The notes: generated by a model from the letters alone, not told the origin. A stretch of 64,000 nt of DNA from Austropuccinia psidii (GCA_023105745.1 JALGQZ010000004.1:67941112-68005111); one strand, 5' to 3'. Counted from the first letter of the stretch, positions 35,511-46,237 are shown. Program-made: numbers and translations.

Positions 35511-36609
35511 GGAGATTTGCAAGTGGGTTGGGTAAGTAATGGTGAGGTAAGGCAGAGGACAATATACACCAGGATTGGATGGATTCGAGTGCGGGAGATG
35601 GGGTGTCTCACATGAAAAAGGGGTGAAGTGGATTATGTACGGTGGCATGCCATCGTACATCTGTCCTGGTTTGTTGCTATTGTCCAGGATGCCAATGCTT
35701 CACACGTGAATCCTCATGCTTGTGCAGGTTCTGACAATGCTGAAAGTTCCTTACGCCTATGCGGGGTGCCAACGCTACACACGCCAATCCTTGGGCCTGT
35801 GCAGGCTCCCGAAAATTTACACGCCAATCCTTACGCCTTTACAGGCTTTCGACGATTCACACGCCAATTCTTACGCTTGTGAAGCTTCCCCACAATGCTG
35901 AAATTTTCTTTAGCCTGTGCAGGATCCCAAGAATTCACACGCCAATTCTTACGCCTGTGCAGGCTCCCAACAATTCACACGCCCATCCTTATGCTTGGGG
36001 AGGGTCCCAAAAGTGCTAAAATTCCTTACGCCTGTACAGGCTTCCGACGATTCACACGCCAATCCTTACGCTTGGGAAGGTTGCCAACAATGCTGACAAA
36101 TTCTTACGCCTGTGCAGGCTCCCAACAATTCACACGCCAATCCTTATGCCTGTGCAGGCTCCCAACAATTCACACGCCAATCCTTACGCCTGTGCAGCCT
36201 CCCGACAAGTCACACGCCAATCCTTACGCTTGTGAAGGTTCTAGACAATTTAAACAATTCAATACATGAGTAAGACTAATAGCGTGTGACCATAGGGAAG
36301 GCCATGTTTCACGAATCTGGACTCGATTGCTCACATACGGGAACCTCCCGCTTTTTTACAGTTAGGAATGGGTATGGCTCTAAACCATGGAAGAAGAAAA
36401 TATACGAGAGGATAACGGCAACTATTGGCGCATTTTGAGAAAAAGAGGTTCACGAAAACAAATACTCACTCAAACTCTTGGTGGGGCACTTACAAAAATA
36501 ATTCTCACGCAATCAGGGTTTTTCTCTAAGGAGGAAATAAGTAATTTTTACGTGAACAAAGAATGTAATAGAATTTGAACATAACAAGAATTGAAGACAA
36601 ATATTTTAT
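35511..36609. repeat. Palindrome P2 (35635-35660) and minisatellite (35700-36250)
   Basis: P2 is a 26-bp near-palindrome, half-site ATGTACGGTGGCA and mirror TGCCATCGTACAT. Then come about ten units of ~41 bp containing CACACGCCAATCCTTACGCC and TGTGCAGGCTCCCAACAATT. The CACACGCCAAT core recurs in the right-end minisatellite and CCTTACGC in the left one. ORFs here are repeat artefacts. Nothing recognised in 36260-36609. Confidence 0.75.
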
Positions 36610-38047
36610 TCAAAAGAAAGTATTACAAAAAATAAAAAGAGGAAATAATGGGATTTTTTTTTTAATTTTTAATTTTTTGAGGAATTTGGAGACTATCCCA
36701 GTTATGTCCTCCTTTGGATAGGCCTCCAGTGCCTGGGCAAGGAGGCGGTTTAGTTTGTCCCGGAAGTCCCGGTGCATCTCATTTCGATGAGTTGCATCCA
36801 CGAAAGGAATCATGTGGAGCAAGCGACGATGCTCCAACAAGATTCGGTTGATCGAATCGTGGACGATTGCTCGAGGAATCATTAGGGTCGGTCGCAGGTC
36901 GGTGAATTCCTGGCGAGCGTCATCGTGGGAATGAGACGAGCTTGGCACCGGGGGGGAGGAGGTGTTGGGGTTCTTGGGGGCACTGGAAGGGATCTCTGGG
37001 GAGGGAACCGGGGTTGGAGTGGAGGGGGGGGGAATGGAAGGGGAAGGTGGGCGAGTCGGGTAAGAAGAAGGGGGATGGGGAACTGGGGATCCCACGGGCG
37101 TATCGTCGATGATGATTATCGAGCGAGGAGTGGCGGGACGATCTGGAGACGGTTGAAAAAATGGTGAGGAAAAGTTGAGAAGAGTGAAGAAGGAGAAGTG
37201 GTGACTTACCAAAAGGTTCCTCCGTGGATTGCGTAGGAGCCACCTCAGGTTCTGGCTCACGAGTCGTATCGTCCTCAGGTGGTTGGGACGATGGACTCGT
37301 GCCAGGAATAGGTGGCTCTTCGGTTCGGGGGGGTTCTAAAAAAGGAGTAAGTGTCAGTTCACTCGACTCGAAAGTGAAAGTGAAAATGAAATGAAACTTT
37401 GGCTGCTTACCACGGAATAATTCCTCAGACCATCGGGTGCCACTCGGGCCTGGAGTGGGTTGCCGGGGGGTTTGCTCGCGAGGCAAACTGGGAACGGGAG
37501 AGTCGTGTCGGGGGGGATTCGGGGGGTTTGGTTCTATGAGTAATGGAAAAAAGTCAGTATTATTGCGTGAAGAGAAATGAGATAAAGAGGAGAAATAAAA
37601 CTTACTTTGGCGTTTGAATCCCATCGGTGATAAGACATGGTGACGATCAGCCCAAGCTCGAATGTCCTCTCGCCATCGCCATCCTTCATCGGCCGGATAA
37701 TCACTTCGCTCCGGTCGAGGAGTGAAGTGACCATCGGATGGTGGCCTAGGAGGGGGAGTGGACAAATCGATACTGGAGGGGACAGGGCTAATCGTCCGGA
37801 ATCGTTCCTGTTGGCCTGTTTGGGGGCCCGGCGTCCATTCACGCTCGGAAATGATTTCATCATCGTCGACCACAAAGGAGTCCTCGCGAGGGCGTCTTGG
37901 GCGAGAACTCGTCTGGCCTTGTGGTCGGAAGGGGCGGACAACAAACGAACATTTCTTGTGTGCTTGTCGGCAAGCATCACAAGCGTTGTTCGTCGTCGAG
38001 GAACGAATGCAGGGGATACCCCGCTTGGTGCATAACGTGCACAACAT
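36610..38047 (-). CDS. T-borne Zn2Cys6-cluster protein
   Basis: Exons 38047-37606, 37533-37411, 37335-37210 and 37142-36610; all introns are GT-AG, 67-75 nt and in frame, giving 407 aa. Cysteines 3, 6, 13, 23, 26 and 33 give CX2CX6CX9CX2CX6C, the fungal Zn2Cys6 binuclear-cluster spacing, with basic residues between (CRQAHKKC). Then an acidic/Pro/Ser-rich region (residues 40-310) and a helical C-terminus (HDSINRILLEHRRLLHMIPF...). The ATG follows a perfect acceptor (TTTGTTTTTAG), so a short upstream exon is possible. The plan (cluster, intron, disordered linker, helical tail) matches the antisense gene of the C/D retrotransposons. Probably a sequence-specific DNA-binding protein; targets unknown, the T palindromes being candidates. 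Confidence 0.72.
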
Positions 38048-38629
38048 CTAAAAACAAAACAAAACAGGTTAGTAACTGAATAGAAAGTAAGCAATCAAGA
38101 AAGAAAAGGAAGACATACGATGATTTATATAAATATAAAACGGAATCAAATTAAAGACGCTCTAGTCGGAAGTTTTTAAAAGTCTGGAAGGAAGTCGTGA
38201 AGAAAGAAAAATATTAATATCGGTACATAATGTTGACTAAAGTTTAATTGGAGAAAACGTACAAAGTAGATAGAAGTGGGGTTCTGAAAGTATTAGCAGG
38301 AAAAACAAAAAGCGAGCAGGAAGGGGAGTGGGTTTAGTCGAGTGCGAAAGAAAAGACTGGAAAGGCAGGAAGACGAGGGGGAATACGCACAAGAAGGACA
38401 AAACGCGGGTGAGGTTGAACGAAGTGGAGCGGGTGAGAAAGAAAGTGAAGTGCGTCTCGTGTGAAGATGGTCTTTTATACCAAGGTGAAGCTGAGACGAT
38501 CTCAGCAGTTGCAGCACCCGCAAAAGTCTCAGCTTCAAGGCGTGTGGGCAAAATTGAAGCTGAGTCTCAGTGAATGCTGCAACTGAGAGGTGAAATGCTC
38601 GCATGAGGCAGAAGAACAATGGGGGTCTG
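38048..38629. other. Intergenic region dense in CTGAGC/GCTCAG motifs
   Basis: Upstream of the Zn2Cys6 gene. From about 38485 there are many GCTGAG, CTCAGC and CTGCAACTGAG elements, including an inverted pair AAGCTGAGACGATCTCAGC. No gene recognised. Confidence 0.5.
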
Positions 38630-38913
38630 GCTGAGTATTGCAATTTATTGAATTGTCAAGCTGAGTATTGCAATTTATTGAATTGTCATGCTGAGTCAAA
38701 TCCCCTTTGTTTCCTTAAATTGCCACCCGATCACCCAGGAGGGTGGTCGTGAGGCCCTTATTGATTGTGCATTGTGGGTGCAATGCACAAGTGACCGCGG
38801 CAAGATCACCGGCCTTATGGCCTGGTGATAGTCTTTGAACAAAGGGGGGGGCTGTAAGACAAGTGAATACAGCGTGAGCTTGCCTCGACCCATTGCTCAG
38901 GTTTGCTTTCGGG
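38630..38913 (+). repeat. ~370-bp tandem repeat of T, copy 1 (left part)
   Basis: Begins GCTGAGTATTGCAATTTATT (a ~32-bp piece that is itself duplicated here) and runs to CTTTCGGG, where element D inserted; it continues at 49401-49484. Contains the 25-bp near-palindrome at 38805-38829 (ATCACCGGCC ... GGCCTGGTGAT). Copy 2 is at 49485-49858. Confidence 0.75.
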
Positions 38914-39678
38914 TGTCACAGCCAAGGAGGCAGGGGCATTACCAATCATATTCCACAATCATTACTTCATTGATACCCCTCAAAACCCAATCAGCAAGGG
39001 GGTTTCATTCAAGATTATCCAAATACAGTTTTCATACAGGCAAGATCCAAATACAGTTTCAAACCTCAATACAGTTTTCATACAGGCAAGACCCAAATAC
39101 AGGATTCACCAAATACAGGCCTGTAATCAATACAGGCGCAAATACCTGTATTGACTGTATAACCTGTATTGGATTCACCAATACAGGATTCAATCCCACA
39201 TCCAACTTCTTCCAGCATACAGACAAGTATCTCAACACTCAAACTCCAAGGCTGGTATTTCTCACATATACCAGCCCCTCTTCACCCACCTGGGGGTTTT
39301 TCCCCCAGTTAATTAAAATAGTTGATTTATTATTTAATATTATTTTATTCTCACTTTTGGAATATTATTTTATTATTTACTAAGTTAGTCTTAGCCTTCC
39401 CTCACCTGTTCAGTAGAGTCCTGGTGGCCATATCCTTATTAATTCCTTTTCTCTTTTCTGAACAGGTTGAAACAGTGACTCAGGATTATTTGTGGTTGGC
39501 TCTTTATTATTGCTTTTGCTTTGTCTCTCTTATCTTTTATACTTATTATTTTATGACTAGGAATTTATCCTCTTACTCCATTACTCTTATCATCTGAGTA
39601 TTTCCTTTTGAGCCCTCCATAAGTAAGTCTGTTCACTGAGTGCCAGGCCCTCTTCACTTTAGAAGAGCCCCTGTGACA
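38914..39678 (+). mobile_element. D 5' LTR
   Basis: TGTCACAGCC...CCTGTGACA. U3 carries more than ten ATACAG motifs. Promoter-like parts: inverted repeat GGCTGGTAT/ATACCAGCC around a CACATATACC TATA-like box (39264), hairpin CTGGGGG-TTTTT-CCCCCAG (39290-39308), then AGTTAATTAAAATA (39307-39320), the predicted transcript start and self-primer. From the TATA box onward it resembles the C1 and E LTRs, while U3 differs. Confidence 0.97.
39307..39320 (+). promoter_or_regulatory. Predicted transcript 5' end / self-primer of D
   Basis: AGTTAATTAAAATA, about 43 bp after the TATA-like box. It is exactly complementary to the 14 nt at 39680-39693 just inside the LTR. In Tf1/sushi-type elements the mRNA 5' end folds back on such a site and primes reverse transcription. 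Confidence 0.65.
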
Positions 39679-39679
39679 T

Positions 39680-39693
39680 TATTTTAATTAACT
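39680..39693 (+). promoter_or_regulatory. Self-priming primer-binding site of D
   Basis: TATTTTAATTAACT, 1 nt inside the 5' LTR. No TGG-type tRNA site is present. The C1 equivalent is TAAATTAATTAACT, changed in step with its own LTR. Confidence 0.7.
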
Positions 39694-40468
39694 CATAATT
39701 CTTTCTTTTCATTCATTCATTTTATTCATTTATCTCATTCTTCAATTATGATTTTTTCATGATTTTATGATTTTTTATGATTTTTATGATTTTTCTCTCT
39801 TATCAATTTTCATCTCATTCATTTTATTCAAATGAAAATTGATTCTCTTTCTCATTTCAAAAATTCTGCTGACCATTTCACTTTATTCTTTATCATTCTA
39901 ATTTCTCTTTTGTCTGAATTCAGGTTTTTATCAGGTTATTTGAGTGGAATTATTTGGGTTAATTGATTCATTATTCAGGGATTTATTGATTTGGGGTATT
40001 CAGTGGTTTTGATTGAAATTTCTCAAGATTATTGATTGATTGATTGATTGTTCAAGACATTGATTTCACCTCAAGATTTTGAATTGACCTGATTGATTTG
40101 ATTTGATTTGATTTGATTGACTTGATTTGATTCTTCAAGATACCTGATTTATCCTCAATATTTGATTTGATTTATTGATTTGAATTTGATTCCTCAAGAA
40201 AATTGAATTGATTTTTGAAGATATTGATTGAATTCCTCAAGACTTAATTGATTTGATTTTGATTGACTTGATTTGACTTATTGATTGAAATTGATTATTC
40301 ATAAGAATTTGACTTTGTCATCTTCACTCTTCAAGATTTATTCATATTGAATCACTTCAAGACTGTTTATTGATTCTTCAAGATCATCAAGATTCTCATT
40401 TCATTTGATTTGGTCAAGCCTTATTTTATTCAAAGTATCATCAAGTTTTTATTCATTCTTCTTTCATA
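39694..40468 (+). other. D leader with TGATT-type repeats
   Basis: AT-rich untranslated leader full of degenerate GATTGATT, TTGATTTGA and TCAAGAT repeats, including a run at about 40033-40048 and four copies of GATTT near 40095. No ORF. Confidence 0.65.
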
Positions 40469-41827
40469 ATGCCAGTTCAGCATAGTCCCCCAGCCAAGAA
40501 TACAAGATCCCAGAGACATCAAGCTGTTCTCACTCCTACACCAAGGGCTCCTCTTGACCGCACACCATCAGTTCATCAACTGAGTGCAAATTTGGACAGA
40601 GGACCACCAATGGAAGGAGCAGCACCCTCCAGAAGAGGAGGTGTGAAGTCTAGAAGATCAAGATCATTCTCTGGACTATTGGGTGGTTATCCTGGTGTTT
40701 CTCAAGGGCCTAGAAGTAGATTGGGGGAAGCTGAAGATGAGGAGGGGGAGGAGTCTGTGGAAGAGGAAGAATCTGAGGAGACTGAAGTGGTAGCTGCCTT
40801 GGCAGGTGCTACTGAAGCTCCTGAGGCTCCAAATCTAGCCCTTTCTAATCAACCTTCTGTCTCTCAAGCTGAACCAAATTTCCTCAAGATGATGGAGCAA
40901 ATGACTCAGTTTATGGGACAACTCACTCAAGCAGTTGCCCCAAGGGACACTTCAAAAGTCCCTGCATTCAAGACTCCATCAATGAAGGCACCTGATTCTT
41001 TTGATGGTACTAAAGCTCATAAATTGAGAGGATTCATTCAATCCTGTCAATTAATCTTTCATAATGACCCAGCAAACTTCTTCTCTGACAGGAAGAAGGT
41101 GCTTTATTCAACTTCTTTTCTTACTGGTAGAGCTGGCAAATGGATTGAACCTTACCTCTCAAATATCTCCAATGAAGACCCTTCTTACCTCCTCAATAAC
41201 TGGCAGTTGTTTGAAACCCAGTTATTCACTCTGTTTGGTGATCCCAATGAAGTCAGAAAAGCTGAACAAGAGTTGGACAATTTGAGGATGAGGGAAAGTG
41301 GTCAAGTTTCCTTGTACATAGCTGATTTCAGAAGTTTAATGTCAAGAATTGGAGACTGGGGGGAAAGGGCCTATATTCATGTTTATAGAAGAGGCTTGGC
41401 ATCAAGATTGTTGGACCAATTGGCTTCTCACCCTGGAACTTTTGATAGTCTTCAAGAACTCATGGATATCACCTTGGAATTAGATACCAGGTACCATGAG
41501 AGGCAGAAGGAAAAGGGCAGTCATCAAGAGAAGAAGCCTCCAATCAGTGGATCCAACTCCTCCAAGCCTCCTCAAAGTTCATCATCAAAGAAGCCTTATC
41601 ACAAGAAGAATAAGAAGGGGAAGAATTTTCAAGTGTCCAAAGACAAGCCTCATGCTGCTCTCCTCAATAAGGACAATAAATTAATCGGTTCTGAAAAGGA
41701 GAGGAGGATTAAAGAAGGCTTGTGCAATTATTGTGGTGGTAAACACCCATTTGAAAAATGCTTCAAGAGGCCTGAGAATAGGCAAGGGTCATCAAAAGGC
41801 TTCCCTAGCAAGCAGGGAAAAGCCTGA
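40469..41827 (+). CDS. D gag
   Basis: 452 aa, open. Pro/Arg/Ser-rich N-terminus (MPVQHSPPAKNTRSQR), acidic Glu stretch at about 90-115, then the capsid-like retrotransposon-gag domain (about 165-345; APDSFDGTKAHKLRGF, GDPNEVRKAEQELDNLRM, SLQELMDITLELDTRY), a Lys-rich linker and a C-terminal knuckle CNYCGGKHPFEKC (CX2CX3HX4C, one residue shorter than the classical CCHC). Forms the cytoplasmic virus-like particle. The frame ends TGA at 41825-41827, two codons after the slippery GGGAAAA. The C1 homologue is broken by a stop; this one looks functional. Confidence 0.95.
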   Translation: MPVQHSPPAKNTRSQRHQAVLTPTPRAPLDRTPSVHQLSANLDRGPPMEGAAPSRRGGVKSRRSRSFSGLLGGYPGVSQGPRSRLGEAEDEEGEESVEEEESEETEVVAALAGATEAPEAPNLALSNQPSVSQAEPNFLKMMEQMTQFMGQLTQAVAPRDTSKVPAFKTPSMKAPDSFDGTKAHKLRGFIQSCQLIFHNDPANFFSDRKKVLYSTSFLTGRAGKWIEPYLSNISNEDPSYLLNNWQLFETQLFTLFGDPNEVRKAEQELDNLRMRESGQVSLYIADFRSLMSRIGDWGERAYIHVYRRGLASRLLDQLASHPGTFDSLQELMDITLELDTRYHERQKEKGSHQEKKPPISGSNSSKPPQSSSSKKPYHKKNKKGKNFQVSKDKPHAALLNKDNKLIGSEKERRIKEGLCNYCGGKHPFEKCFKRPENRQGSSKGFPSKQGKA

Positions 41828-44800
41828 GTGGGAATCATGATGTGTTCAATGGTTCTCACTTATTTCCTTCAAGAGCACAATTGTGCACTCTGAATACTAG
41901 TGTCAAGAAATCTTTAAAATTTCTTATTTTTTCTTCAATCTCTGATATTTTTTATAGTATTCTCATTGATTCTGGTGCTACAAACTCCTTTATTGCAAAG
42001 AATTTTGTTCTCAAGTACTCATTGACCATGTCAGAGCTCCCTGAAAAGATTCCTCTTTTCATTCTGGATTCCAGTGAATCCACTTCCCTGTTCATCACCC
42101 ATTATACCAAGTGGGTTGTTGATTTACCTTCCTTCCCAAGCTTTGAATGGGATTTCTTTATCATAGATTCACCCAAGGGAGAAGACCTAATATTGGGCTA
42201 TGATTTTCTTTACCATTTTAATCCCATTATTGATTGGAAAAATGGATTGATCACCTATGATTCTAGTCATAAGGATTCTAGTGGCATTATTTCTTCTACT
42301 AGTAATGACTTATCCACTGCTGTCAACAGTGTTGCTCTGGTTGGTGAACTTAAGACACCTTCCCTTCCTCCTTCTGTCCATATCCCTTCCATTTTTCCCT
42401 CTCAGTCATTACTTCCATTGAGAGATGAAGTCTTCAAAGAGATAAAAGATGTTGGAGAAGATGTTGCTATATCTTCACTTCATCTCTTTCAAGGGGATAT
42501 GGACCTTCCTCCTTTATCTTTTCATGCCTCCCTGGAGGAGCAGTGGGATGAGGAGGAAGAGCCAGAAGAGATTGAAACTGTGCTGAAGGTAGTCCCTCCT
42601 GTTTATCACAAATATTTGGATGTATTCTCCAAAGTGAAAGCAGAGAAACTTCCTCCACACCGTGCCTGTGATCATCATATCGAACTGGAGGGTCTTCTAC
42701 CTCCAGTTGGTGTTATCTACTCTTTATCAAAGAATGAGTCAGAAACACTGCGGGCCTACATTTCAGAGAATGTAGAGAAAGGTTTCATCAGACCAAGCTC
42801 CTCCTCAACAGGAGAACCTGTCCTTTTTGTTAAGAAAAAGGATGGTGGTCTTCGTTTGTGTGTTGACTACCGCAAACTTAATGCTGTCACTAGGAAGAAC
42901 AGGTATCCTGTTCCTCCAATGAATCAGCTTCTTACTGTCTTTAACGGTGCTACTATCTTCTCCAAGATAGATCTGCGTGGTGCTTATAATCTCCTGAGAA
43001 TTAAAGAGGGGGATGAGCATTTAACTGCCTTTAGAACCAAATATGGCAGTTATGAGTATTTGGTTATGCCATTTGGCTTAACCAATGCTCCAGCTTCATT
43101 CCAAAATCTTGTGAATGATATCTTTGCAGATTATTTGGATATTTTTGTTGTAGTGTACTTAGATGATATTATGGTCTTCTCTAGCTCTTTGGATGAACAT
43201 GTTAAACATGTGGCCTCTGTTCTCCAAAGACTGAGAGACAATAACTTGTTTGCTAAAGCCTCCAAGTGTGTATTCCATGCCTCAAGTGTGGAATACTTGG
43301 GCTATGTTGTTTCAAGTGATGGCCTCAAGATGGATTCTTCAAAAGTTCAACAAATCCTCAATTGGCCTCAGCCCAAGAACATCAAGGCCCTCCAATCTTT
43401 TCTTGGCTTTGCCAACTTTTATCGTCGTTTCATTAAAAATTATTCCAAAAAAATCTCTGCTCTCACTTCCCTTCTCAAAAAAGATTCTCCCTTCATCTTC
43501 AATGAGGAAGCTCTTAGCCAGTTTCAGATACTCAAAGAAGCTTTCACCACTGCTCCTATCCTCTCTCATTTTAATCCTTCTCTACCAACTATTGTAGAGA
43601 CTGATGCTTCTGATTATGCCTTGGGTGCTGTACTGAGTCAGGTGAATGACTCAGGAAAGCATCCCATTGCATTTGATAGTCGCAAGCTCTTACCAGCTGA
43701 ACTCAACTATGAGATTCATGACAAGGAACTCCTTGGCATAGTTTGGGCCCTCAAGCGCTGGAGAGCCTTTCTCCTTTCTCTTTCTGATTCTTTTGAGGTC
43801 TTGACAGACCATTGTTCTCTCCAATATTTTATGTCCTCTAAAGTCCTTACTCGTCGTCAAGCCCGTTGGGCTGAATTTTTGTCTGAATTTCACTTTGTTA
43901 TCACTTACCGCCCAGGCAGGCTGGCCACTTTACCAGATGCCTTGTCACGTCGGGACGACGTGTACCCAGAGAGGGGGGTGGATTTCATCAGCAAGAATCC
44001 TCAAAATTTTCATCAAGTTCTCAAGCAAAATGAAATTCAAGAGTCAAGATTCTTTTCCATAAAAGTTGAAATGTTTTCAGATTTAGTCGATCAGATCCAA
44101 AGACAAGTATGGCAAGACAAAGACTATAAGGAGATCCTCAAGAAATTAGCAAGAGGAGAATCAGTCCCAGACTATTCTCTTGAACCTCAAGCAAATTTGT
44201 TATTGTTCAAAGATAGAGTAGTTATTCCAAGCAATCATGAAGTTCAATTGGATATTCTTCAAAGGCGTCATGATTCACCATTGGCTGGCCATCCTGGCCA
44301 GGAGAAGACCCTCAAGCTCATCAAGAGGGATTTTTATTGGGCTGGCATGAATCAAATCATCAAGGACTATGTGTCCTCATGTCAGCAATGTTCAAGAAAC
44401 AAGAACATCCACCATAAGAAGTTTGGATTACTCAAACCTCTTCAAATTCCATCTGGTCCTTGGAATTCCTTATCAATGGACTTTATCACCCAATTGCCCT
44501 TGTCAAGCAACTTTGATTCAATTTTAGTAGTTGTAGACAGATTTTCAAAAATGGCAATATTTATTCCAACTTATTCAACAATCACTGCTTTGGATTTAGC
44601 TCAAATATTCATTAATCATGTCTTTTCCAAACATGGTCTTCCAATCAGTATTGTTAGTGATAGAGGTTCATTATTTGTTTCATCATTCTGGACCCAATTA
44701 TGTCAGCAGCTCAAGATATCAAGAGATCTTTCAACTGCATTTCACCCTGAAACAGATGGACAGACAGAGAGGGTAAATCAGATTCTAGAACAGTATCTTC

Positions 44801-45543
44801 GGATGTATGTCAGTTACCATCAAGATGACTGGCACACCTGGCTCCCTCTGGCTGAATTTGCCTATAATAATGCAGAACATTCATCAACAAAACAGTCTCC
44901 ATTTTTCACTATTTATGGAAGAAATCCCAGCTTTGATTCAATTCACATTTCTCAAGATACACCTGCTGGAAAGTTATCATCAAAGCTCCAATCAGTACAG
45001 CAAGTTGTCAAAGAAGAATTAGAGTCAGCAATAAAGCGTTTTAAGAAGTATGCAGATAAAAATAGAGCAATTCCACCTGATTTCCAACCTGGGGACAAAG
45101 TATGGCTAGCTTCCAAGAACATCAAGACAACAAGACCCACCAAAAAACTTTCAGAAAGATGGTTGGGACCCTTTGAAGTTCTCAAGAAGATTGGCAGCCA
45201 TGCATATCACCTCAAGTTGCCTCAACAATGGAAGTCAGTTCACCCTGTTTTCCATGTGTCCTTGTTAGAACCAGTGAAGCAATCAACTATCCCAAATCGA
45301 CACCAATTGCCACCACCTCCAGTAATAGTGGAAGAGCAAGAAGAATGGGAAGTGGCTCAGGTTCTGGACTCAAAACTCAAGAGAGGTTCATTATGGTATT
45401 TAGTGGAGTGGAAAGGATTCAATGAAGACCCAGAAAGAACAACTTGGGAACCAGCTTCCAACCTTACCAACTCCCCAGACCTTGTCAAGGATTTTCACAC
45501 TTTGTATCCGGACAAGCCTGGCCCAAATGCCTCAAGGGTTTAA
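41809..45543 (+). CDS. D pol (protease, RT, RNase H, integrase, chromodomain)
   Basis: Open for about 1240 codons in the -1 frame to gag. Protease LIDSGATNSFIAK (about residue 45 from 41842). RT with DLRGAYNLLRI, FGLTNAPASFQ and VVYLDDIMVF. RNase H starts ETDASDYALGAVLSQ. Integrase zinc domain is H..H..CQQC; D-D-E core is SMDFITQLP ... VSDRGSLFVSSF ... FHPETDGQTERVNQ. It ends with the GPF segment (RWLGPFEVLKKIG) and a clear chromodomain (EVAQVLDSKL...WYLVEWKGF...TTWEPASNL) at about 1168-1225. No stop or frameshift, so it is probably active. The chromodomain places it among the chromoviruses, which target silenced chromatin. Confidence 0.96.
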   Translation, partial: QAGKSLSGNHDVFNGSHLFPSRAQLCTLNTSVKKSLKFLIFSSISDIFYSILIDSGATNSFIAKNFVLKYSLTMSELPEKIPLFILDSSESTSLFITHYTKWVVDLPSFPSFEWDFFIIDSPKGEDLILGYDFLYHFNPIIDWKNGLITYDSSHKDSSGIISSTSNDLSTAVNSVALVGELKTPSLPPSVHIPSIFPSQSLLPLRDEVFKEIKDVGEDVAISSLHLFQGDMDLPPLSFHASLEEQWDEEEEPEEIETVLKVVPPVYHKYLDVFSKVKAEKLPPHRACDHHIELEGLLPPVGVIYSLSKNESETLRAYISENVEKGFIRPSSSSTGEPVLFVKKKDGGLRLCVDYRKLNAVTRKNRYPVPPMNQLLTVFNGATIFSKIDLRGAYNLLRIKEGDEHLTAFRTKYGSYEYLVMPFGLTNAPASFQNLVNDIFADYLDIFVVVYLDDIMVFSSSLDEHVKHVASVLQRLRDNNLFAKASKCVFHASSVEYLGYVVSSDGLKMDSSKVQQILNWPQPKNIKALQSFLGFANFYRRFIKNYSKKISALTSLLKKDSPFIFNEEALSQFQILKEAFTTAPILSHFNPSLPTIVETDASDYALGAVLSQVNDSGKHPIAFDSRKLLPAELNYEIHDKELLGIVWALKRWRAFLLSLSDSFEVLTDHCSLQYFMSSKVLTRRQARWAEFLSEFHFVITYRPGRLATLPDALSRRDDVYPERGVDFISKNPQNFHQVLKQNEIQESRFFSIKVEMFSDLVDQIQRQVWQDKDYKEILKKLARGESVPDYSLEPQANLLLFKDRVVIPSNHEVQLDILQRRHDSPLAGHPGQEKTLKLIKRDFYWAGMNQIIKDYVSSCQQCSRNKNIHHKKFGLLKPLQIPSGPWNSLSMDFITQLPLSSNFDSILVVVDRFSKMAIFIPTYSTITALDLAQIFINHVFSKHGLPISIVSDRGSLFVSSFWTQLCQQLKISRDLSTAFHPETDGQTERVNQILEQYLRMYVSYHQDDWHTWLPLAEFAYNNAEHSSTKQSPFFTIYGRNPSFDSIHISQDTPAGKLSSKLQSVQQVVKEELESAIKRFKKYADKNRAIPPDFQPGDKVWLASKNIKTTRPTKKLSERWLGPFEVLKKIGSHAYHLKLPQQWKSVHPVFHVSLLEPVKQSTIPNRHQLPPPPVIVEEQEEWEVAQVLDSKLKRGSLWYLVEWKGFNEDPERTTWEPASNLTNSPDLVKDFHTLYPDKPGPNASRV
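41815..41821 (+). promoter_or_regulatory. -1 ribosomal frameshift site GGGAAAA
   Basis: In the gag frame it reads G GGA AAA, the canonical X XXY YYZ heptamer. A -1 slip enters the pol frame, which is open from 41809, so overlap with gag is only 41809-41827. The heptamer is conserved in C1 (27248-27254). The pol frame has no upstream ATG of its own, which supports frameshifting. Confidence 0.75.
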
Positions 45544-46237
45544 TTTATGGTGCTTGGTGGGGATTGGAGTTTATGAAAGTAAGTTCCTCTCCTGGCATGC
45601 ACCTTTAAGGGGGTATTCTACCCAAATTTGTTGTAAGCATCACCTTGGCCACTTTGTGAGCACTTGTCAATTCTTTGGACAGGTTCAGAAGGCCTTGCAA
45701 CATCATACCCTCAAGATTTGGACTTTTCATCAAGATTTGGCCCAATCTTTTCTTTCATTTTCTCTTCTTTCTTTAATCATGCCATAAATCATCTTTCAAG
45801 ACATTCATTATCAAATTCATCTTATGGCATATTTAAATTTTCATTTATGGTGCTTGGTGGGGAGTGGAAGTTATGAAAGTAAGTTCCATCTCCTGGTATG
45901 CATCCCTGAGGGGTCTACTTCTTGTAAAACATTACCTTGGCCACGCTGTGAGCATCAAATGCTTGGTTTTATTTTTCAGAACATTTTGGCCAAAATCAAG
46001 CAACTCACCACAAGAAGGACAACCCTCAGGCAATTCTTATTTCTTTCTTTACTCTCTTTTTTCTCTCATTTCTTTCTTTTTCATTTCTTTTATTTTCTTT
46101 TACTTGTATGATTTATTTTTCAATTCTTGTTTCAAAAGCAGTAATCATAACTCCCATATCTTGTTTGGGGAGTGAATTTATTTAGTAATCAAGAGCAAAC
46201 ACTAGTAATGGTAAAGACCAGCTACAGATAATCCTCA
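45544..46237. repeat. D post-pol region with paired ~130-bp repeats
   Basis: Two imperfect copies, about 45546-45680 and 45847-45985, of a block starting TGGTGCTTGGTGGGGA, containing GAAAGTAAGTTCC (a strong splice-donor match) and ending CTTGGCCAC...GTGAGCA. The same arrangement is in C1 and C0. It is downstream of both convergent genes, so a terminator or splice role is possible. Confidence 0.6.

Noticed and set aside
30303..36250. Possible CRISPR-like arrays of direct repeats
   Set aside because: Units are contiguous and degenerate without unique spacers of constant length, and the genome is eukaryotic.
35628..36269. Overlapping plus-strand ORFs of 61-124 aa with CAGS repeats
   Set aside because: Frames through the 41-bp minisatellite; the repeat length makes several frames stay open.
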